Source: an uncultured Oscillochloris sp.
GTDB taxonomy: Bacteria; Chloroflexota; Chloroflexia; Chloroflexales; Chloroflexaceae
Length of the DNA: 11,066 bases
NCBI GenBank assembly: GCA_903877345.1
Contig: CAIRDL010000436.1
Span: 1-11,066 of the forward strand
Reading direction: 5' to 3'
Each line of letters starts with the position of its first letter. Position 1 is the stretch's first letter. The position numbers and the translations under genes are program-made. Under the pieces are notes generated by a model. The model was not told where the DNA came from. It did no database searches and worked only from the letters and a program-made list of their open reading frames with translations. Shown in pieces: positions 8,010-11,066 of this stretch.

Positions 8010-8996
8010 TCAGGCTTTGTCGTTCTGTTCCACCGTGATGACCACCTTTCCCTGGGCGTGCCCCGCTTCAAGATAGCGGATTGCGTCAGGAACCTCGCGG
8101 AGTAGGTACTGTCTATCAATCACCGGGACGACGTGCCCCGCTGCAAGCAGATCTTTGATGAAGGCCAAATCGGCATGATTTGGTTTGGCGAGCAGGCTCC
8201 CCATGGTCTGACTCCCCGCCATCGAGATCCACGGGCCCTGGAGCATTGCCTCAAACATTTGAGCGTTGGTACCTCCACTCATGACATAGGTGCCGGTGGG
8301 CGTTAAGACGCGCCGGTAATCTGAAATCGCGTGATAGCCATTCGCCGCAAGAATCAGGTCGTAGCGCTGCGCCCCTCGAGTGAAATCTTCATGGGTGTAG
8401 TCAATGACATGGTCGGCCCCAAGCGCACGCACCCGCTCCACATGCCGCGTGCTACAGACGGCGGTGACCTCAGTTCCAAATGATCTGGCAATCTGCACCG
8501 CAAACGTGCCCACACCGCCAGAGGCCCCATTGATCAGCACCTTTTGCCCCGGTTGCATGTGTCCTTTCCCTCGGAGGCCCTGCAAGGCAGTGACCGCCGC
8601 CATTGGCACTGCGGCTGCTTGCGCGAAGGACAAGTTGGCCGGTTTCAAGACCAGGGCAGCTTCACGAGCGCAGACATACTCGGCAAACCCGCCCCAGCCA
8701 CACCCGGATATGTCCCCGAATACCGCATCACCCGGCTGAAACTGCGTGACGTTACGGCCCACCGTTTCCACCCGCCCCGCGATGTCCGCGCCGAGGATGG
8801 TGTGTTTTGGCGTGAGCAGCCCGGACATGAGGCGAATCAAGAACGGCTCAGCGCGCAGGAGATGGAGGTCAGCCGCATTGACGGAGGCCGCGTACACCTT
8901 GACTAGGACTTCGTCGTCCGTGGGAGTCGGCTTTGCTATCTCGGTGAGCTGTAGCACATCCGGTGATCCGTAGTGTGTGTAGACCATCGCTTGCAT
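8010..8996 (-). CDS. NAD(P)H-dependent quinone oxidoreductase-like MDR enzyme
   Basis: This 328-residue protein has the full medium-chain dehydrogenase/reductase fold: a GroES-like N-terminal half (VLVKVYAASVNAADLHLL, then ILGADIAGRVETVG at about 67-80, FQPGDAVFG at 86-94) and a Rossmann half with the nucleotide loop NGASGGVG (156-163). The structural and catalytic zinc ligands of true alcohol dehydrogenases are absent, so it is a zinc-independent reductase of quinones or enones; the exact substrate is unknown. ATG 8996 has AAGGAAGG seven bases upstream. It is the first gene of a probable two-gene transcript with the LuxR regulator, and a perfect inverted repeat sits between its promoter and ribosome-binding site. 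Relatives are often controlled by TetR-type repressors, but none is encoded in the window. Confidence 0.92.
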   Translation of the reverse strand: MQAMVYTHYGSPDVLQLTEIAKPTPTDDEVLVKVYAASVNAADLHLLRAEPFLIRLMSGLLTPKHTILGADIAGRVETVGRNVTQFQPGDAVFGDISGCGWGGFAEYVCAREAALVLKPANLSFAQAAAVPMAAVTALQGLRGKGHMQPGQKVLINGASGGVGTFAVQIARSFGTEVTAVCSTRHVERVRALGADHVIDYTHEDFTRGAQRYDLILAANGYHAISDYRRVLTPTGTYVMSGGTNAQMFEAMLQGPWISMAGSQTMGSLLAKPNHADLAFIKDLLAAGHVVPVIDRQYLLREVPDAIRYLEAGHAQGKVVITVEQNDKA

Positions 8997-9010
8997 GCGT
9001 ATTCCTTCCT

Positions 9011-9047
9011 TGAGCGCACGTACGTTCGTTTCGTGCGCTCAGGTATA
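9011..9047 (-). promoter_or_regulatory. Promoter with perfect inverted-repeat operator for the oxidoreductase-regulator operon
   Basis: TGAGCGCACG (9011-9020) and CGTGCGCTCA (9032-9041) are perfect 10-bp inverted arms around an 11-nt centre, ending 3 bp before the AAGGAAGG ribosome-binding site. On the minus strand a -10-like TATACC (9047-9042) lies just upstream, so transcription would begin inside the palindrome, the classic position for a repressor. The -35 is poor. The palindrome could alternatively act as an RNA hairpin near the ribosome-binding site. The rest of 9048-9180 shows nothing I can identify. Confidence 0.55.
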
Positions 9048-9184
9048 CTCTGTCTGGTACGAGGGTTGAGATGTAGAGCACAGGATGGAGCACACGCGCT
9101 GTGATCAAGGCGCATCGAGACGAATGCGTAGCGCCTCTCGTCCACCAAGGTGCGCGTGACTGCTGTGGTCACTGCGAAGACGTT

Positions 9185-9212
9185 TTGCCCCACCGCAGAG
9201 CCGTGCTATCAT
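9185..9212 (+). promoter_or_regulatory. Candidate sigma-70-type promoter for the transporter/DUF6884 operon
   Basis: TTGCCC (9185-9190), a 16-bp spacer and TATCAT (9207-9212) preceded by TG at 9204-9205 as in an extended -10. The transcript would carry a leader of about 95 nt before the GTG start at 9315. Match quality is moderate and transcription was not measured. Confidence 0.4.
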
Positions 9213-9285
9213 TGCTGCCACCATGCCGCCCCCCTACGTTGCTCCGCCCACCTGAATGCGTGTTCGCTTGCCCGCCTACCTTGTG

Positions 9286-9307
9286 TCCACATCCTATGTT
9301 GTGGAGG
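9286..9307 (+). promoter_or_regulatory. Leader hairpin that overlaps the ribosome-binding site of the VUT gene
   Basis: TCCACA (9286-9291) pairs with TGTGGA (9300-9305) over an 8-nt loop. The right arm includes the first three bases of the GGAGG Shine-Dalgarno (9303-9307), which is seven bases before the GTG start at 9315. Such a stem could limit translation. Queuosine-precursor transporter genes are often under preQ1 riboswitches, but I do not recognise a preQ1 aptamer here. Confidence 0.35.
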
Positions 9308-9314
9308 ATACGCT

Positions 9315-9833
9315 GTGTCTCAGCGCACCCTTGGCCTGATTACGCTTGGTGGCTATGTGCTCACCATCATTGCTGCCAACTTGACGATCATCGCTTTCGG
9401 TATCGTTCCCGTCGGCTTCGGGTTGCTGGCCCCCGCCGGGGTCTATTTCGCTGGCTTGGCGTTCTCGTTGCGCGATGCACTCCAGGAAACGCTGGGCCGA
9501 CGCTGGGTAATCGTCGCCATCTTGCTCGGTGCGGCGGTCTCGGCAGCCATGAGCGCCCAACTTGCTTTGGCGAGCGGCCTCGCCTTTCTCTTCAGCGAGT
9601 TGGCCGATTTCATGGTCTACACGCCACTGCGCCAGCGCAGTTGGCTCGGCGCGGTAGTCGTCTCCAACACTGTCGGTGCGGTAGTGGATAGTGCGCTCTT
9701 CCTCTGGCTTGCCTACGGTTCGCTGAGTTTTCTTGCCGGTCAGATCGTCGGCAAGCTGTGGATGACCGCCCTTACCGTCGTAGTCATCCTGGCTTGGCGG
9801 CGTGTGGCACCCCGATCAGCACGGGGAGCCTGA
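9315..9833 (+). CDS. VUT-family (YhhQ-like) queuosine-precursor transporter
   Basis: The 172-residue protein is a membrane protein with about five or six helices and the signature of the VUT/YhhQ family: RDALQETLGRR at 53-63, SELADFMVYTPLR at 94-106, GAVVDSALFLWLAYGSL at 121-137 and GQIVGKLWMT at 142-151. Characterised YhhQ imports 7-deazaguanine precursors (preQ0/preQ1) across the cytoplasmic membrane. The start is GTG 9315, with GGAGG seven bases upstream; the frame is open back to 9150, but that extra stretch is Cys/His-rich, not membrane-like and not family-like. Its TGA overlaps the next gene's ATG (TGATG at 9831-9835), so the two are translationally coupled. Short VUT proteins of this kind also occur in actinobacterial phages with DNA-modifying transglycosylases. 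No queuosine biosynthesis gene is seen in the window. Confidence 0.88.
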   Translation: MSQRTLGLITLGGYVLTIIAANLTIIAFGIVPVGFGLLAPAGVYFAGLAFSLRDALQETLGRRWVIVAILLGAAVSAAMSAQLALASGLAFLFSELADFMVYTPLRQRSWLGAVVVSNTVGAVVDSALFLWLAYGSLSFLAGQIVGKLWMTALTVVVILAWRRVAPRSARGA

Positions 9834-10603
9834 TGCGCCTGCTGATTCTGCATTGCTCGGCCCGCAAACACGGCCCTGCGGAACCCTGTCCGGCCATCGA
9901 ACGCTACGCTGGCCCGCCTTGGCAGGTCGTGCGCCGCTTCCAGCGTGAGCTACCACTGCTCGCCACTGACTTGCACCTCTACGGGCTTTCCGCCAAGTAT
10001 GGCCTTATCCCCAGTTCACAGCGCATTCCAGACTACGACCAGACAATGGACGCTACCCAGGCTGACGTACTGCATCCCCAGGTGTTGGCTGGCTTTACCA
10101 AGTTGATGGGCGACGGGTATACCCAGCTCTGTCTCGGTCTCAGTAACCGTTACTTGCGTGCGCTGGATGGTTGGAAGGCCCTTGTGCCCACGAACGTCAC
10201 CTACACTGTTACCGATGGGCCAATGGGGGTGAAGTTAGCCCAACTCTGTGCGTGGCTGGAGGGTCGCGTGTGGCAACCACAGGCCCGTCCTACCCACCTC
10301 GCTGCGCCTGCAACGCCACGCGGGACGGTGGTTCTTGCGGGTGTGCCGCTCGCTCTGTCCCGCGAAGAGGTATTGATGCGCGGGCGTACAGCGTTGGGCT
10401 TGGATGGGCAGCATGCGGCTCGCTACCGCGACTGGTACGTGCTGCTTGATGATGTACCAGTCTCGGCCAAGTGGTTGGTTAGCGTTATCAGCGGTGTGCC
10501 GACCACGAAGTTTGATAGCGCCAACGCCCGGCGCGTCCTGCTCGCCTTGGGTGTGGCGGTGGAACGGGCGGAAGGCGGCGTAAAGCAAGGCTTCAGGGGC
10601 TAG
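9833..10603 (+). CDS. DUF6884-like protein with YaaA/ArcS-like N-terminal motifs and an added C-terminal module
   Basis: ATG 9833 overlaps the VUT stop and has GGGGAG five bases upstream; the product is 256 residues. Residues 1-145 carry LLILHCSARK (Cys8, Lys12), YAGPPWQVVRR (25-35), LSAKYGLIP (52-60), IPDYDQTM (65-72) and GLSNRYLRAL (102-111). This motif order resembles DUF6884 and the YaaA and ArcS-core relatives; ArcS acts on preQ0 in archaeal tRNA, YaaA binds DNA. After a Pro/Ala linker (146-165), residues 166-245 form a second domain with WYVLLDDVPVSAKWLVS, TTKFDSANARRVLLALG, resembling modules attached to restriction or DNA-binding proteins. Coupling to a preQ0/preQ1-type transporter suggests a 7-deazaguanine substrate, with DNA or tRNA as acceptor; this is inference, and family assignment is from motif memory. 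The stop codon lies in a direct repeat bordering a MITE-like element. Confidence 0.82.
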   Translation: MRLLILHCSARKHGPAEPCPAIERYAGPPWQVVRRFQRELPLLATDLHLYGLSAKYGLIPSSQRIPDYDQTMDATQADVLHPQVLAGFTKLMGDGYTQLCLGLSNRYLRALDGWKALVPTNVTYTVTDGPMGVKLAQLCAWLEGRVWQPQARPTHLAAPATPRGTVVLAGVPLALSREEVLMRGRTALGLDGQHAARYRDWYVLLDDVPVSAKWLVSVISGVPTTKFDSANARRVLLALGVAVERAEGGVKQGFRG

Positions 10604-10751
10604 GGGGCAATACTTTTCAAATAAGCGCCATGTGAGGTGTCTTGTCATTCTGAGCGAAGCGAAGAATCCCGGCCGAGACCCTTCGCTTCGCTCAGGGTGA
10701 CAGTGTTACGTATGCGCTACTGCCTTATTTGAAAAGTATTGGGGCTAGGGG
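10596..10751. mobile_element. MITE-like foldback element with terminal inverted repeats and flanking direct repeat
   Basis: CAATACTTTTCAAATAAG (10608-10625) and its exact reverse complement (10724-10741) are 18-bp terminal inverted repeats about 134 bp apart overall. Outside them is an exact 11-bp direct repeat, GGGGCTAGGGG, at 10596-10606 and 10741-10751, best read as a target-site duplication; the boundary is uncertain by one or two bases. The inside is almost a complete foldback and contains the palindromic repeat at 10643-10702. There is no coding capacity, so it would need a transposase supplied elsewhere. The left direct repeat includes the TAG stop of the DUF6884-like gene, which is preserved. 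Confidence 0.75.
10643..10702. repeat. Interspersed palindromic repeat, copy 2 (GAGCGAAGCGA core)
   Basis: Two 26-nt arms (10643-10668 and 10677-10702) are inverted copies with an 8-nt loop. The left arm has ATTCT 10647-10651 with AGAAT 10663-10667, and the right arm ACCCT 10678-10682 with AGGGT 10694-10698, each around GAGCGAAGCGA or its complement. The two arms differ from each other at two outer and two inner bases that change together, keeping each small stem paired. It is nested in the MITE-like element. Confidence 0.8.
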
Positions 10752-10799
10752 TCAGGTTACAGGCCAAACGTAGCCGAATGACTTGCACAGATCACAAAC

Positions 10800-10835
10800 A
10801 AAACCACGGGGCAGCCATGCCGCCCCGTGGTTTTT
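10800..10835. terminator. Strong bidirectional intrinsic terminator between convergent genes
   Basis: A perfect 13-bp stem, AAAACCACGGGGC (10800-10812) with GCCCCGTGGTTTT (10822-10834), over a 9-nt loop, followed by T on the plus strand; the A-run at the left arm gives a U-run on the minus strand. It lies between the plus-strand DUF6884-like gene (197 bp upstream, beyond the MITE-like element) and the minus-strand gene ending at 10851, and can serve both. Confidence 0.88.
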
Positions 10836-10850
10836 CCATGCGCTGCGACC

Positions 10851-11066
10851 CTACACCGCCGCTTTGCGCCGTGAGGCACGCTTGTAATTCGACTTGCGCT
10901 TGAGGCCGATAACTTCTACCGCCGTTCCATCGGACCCGTATTGTGCGATCACCTGCTGCCTGGCTCCAATGACGGCATCGTGAAAGGCGTGGGCCAACTC
11001 GTTCTCCGCCTCACGGGCCGCCTCAAAGGCCGCACGCGCCCGGATCGTGTTCTGCTCGGCTTGGGC
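10851..11066 (-). CDS. C-terminal end of a small basic protein of unknown function (start beyond window)
   Basis: Seventy-one codons are open from the right edge to TAG at 10853-10851. The visible part starts with an Ala/Glu/Arg-rich helix likely to form a coiled coil (IRARAAFEAAREAENELA), continues with FHDAVIGARQQVIAQYG and ends in a basic tail, GLKRKSNYKRASRRKAAV. I recall short bacterial hypothetical proteins that share the pattern of a helical body, an AQYG/AQFG turn and a GLKxKSxxKR tail, but with no known role. The basic tail suggests contact with nucleic acid; that is inference. It faces the DUF6884-like operon across a shared terminator. Confidence 0.75.
   Translation of the reverse strand, partial: AQAEQNTIRARAAFEAAREAENELAHAFHDAVIGARQQVIAQYGSDGTAVEVIGLKRKSNYKRASRRKAAV

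Noticed and set aside
5497..8076. Two plus-strand open frames of over 400 codons (5497-6729 and 6868-8076) opposite the LuxR gene
   Set aside because: They are antisense shadows of a clear MalT-type regulator; composition is unlike proteins and no domain is seen.
9150..9314. N-terminal extension of the VUT protein from ATG 9150
   Set aside because: The extra 55 residues are Cys/His-rich and unlike the family; GTG 9315 has a well-spaced GGAGG.
9758..9832. Longer start of the DUF6884-like protein at 9758
   Set aside because: It would overlap the VUT gene by 76 bp; ATG 9833 has its own ribosome-binding site and gives the conserved LLILHCS opening.

Overview
The window is GC-rich and looks like a member of the Chloroflexota, probably a filamentous phototroph relative (class Chloroflexia). 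The signs are a 908-residue MalT-type LuxR regulator with a GGATGAAG-type low-complexity linker, small membrane and hypothetical proteins that I recall from that phylum, and palindromic repeats built on the core GAGCGAAGCGA. The lineage is an inference from gene content; no rRNA or other marker gene is present.

Layout: (1) 1-3200, minus strand: most of a SNF2-type helicase that reads as DrmD, the helicase of class 1 DISARM anti-phage systems; its 3' end and any partner genes lie beyond the left edge. (2) 3201-3603: no gene, several inverted repeats. (3) 3604-4921, minus strand: a compact probable operon of a 90-residue soluble protein, a multi-pass membrane protein and a 66-residue one-helix protein. 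(4) 4922-5262: no gene, with iterated GATGTGGGGA motifs and a palindromic repeat. (5) 5263-8996, minus strand: a quinone-oxidoreductase-like MDR enzyme followed 20 bp later by the LuxR regulator, apparently one transcript starting at a promoter overlaid by a perfect inverted repeat (9011-9041). (6) 9315-10603, plus strand: two overlapping genes, a VUT/YhhQ-type queuosine-precursor transporter and a DUF6884-like protein (YaaA/ArcS-core-like N-terminus plus an extra C-terminal module). (7) 10596-10751: a MITE-like foldback element with 18-bp terminal inverted repeats and an 11-bp direct repeat, lying exactly over the stop codon of the DUF6884-like gene and carrying a second palindromic repeat. 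(8) 10800-10835: a strong bidirectional terminator. (9) 10851-11066, minus strand: the C-terminal end of a small basic protein.

The most interesting content is the transporter/DUF6884 pair. A 7-deazaguanine precursor importer translationally coupled to a protein with an ArcS/YaaA-like motif set suggests a minimal nucleic-acid 7-deazaguanine modification module. It lies about 6 kb from a DISARM-type helicase, so the window may be the edge of a defence island. The functional link is inference; the gene coupling and motifs are seen directly.
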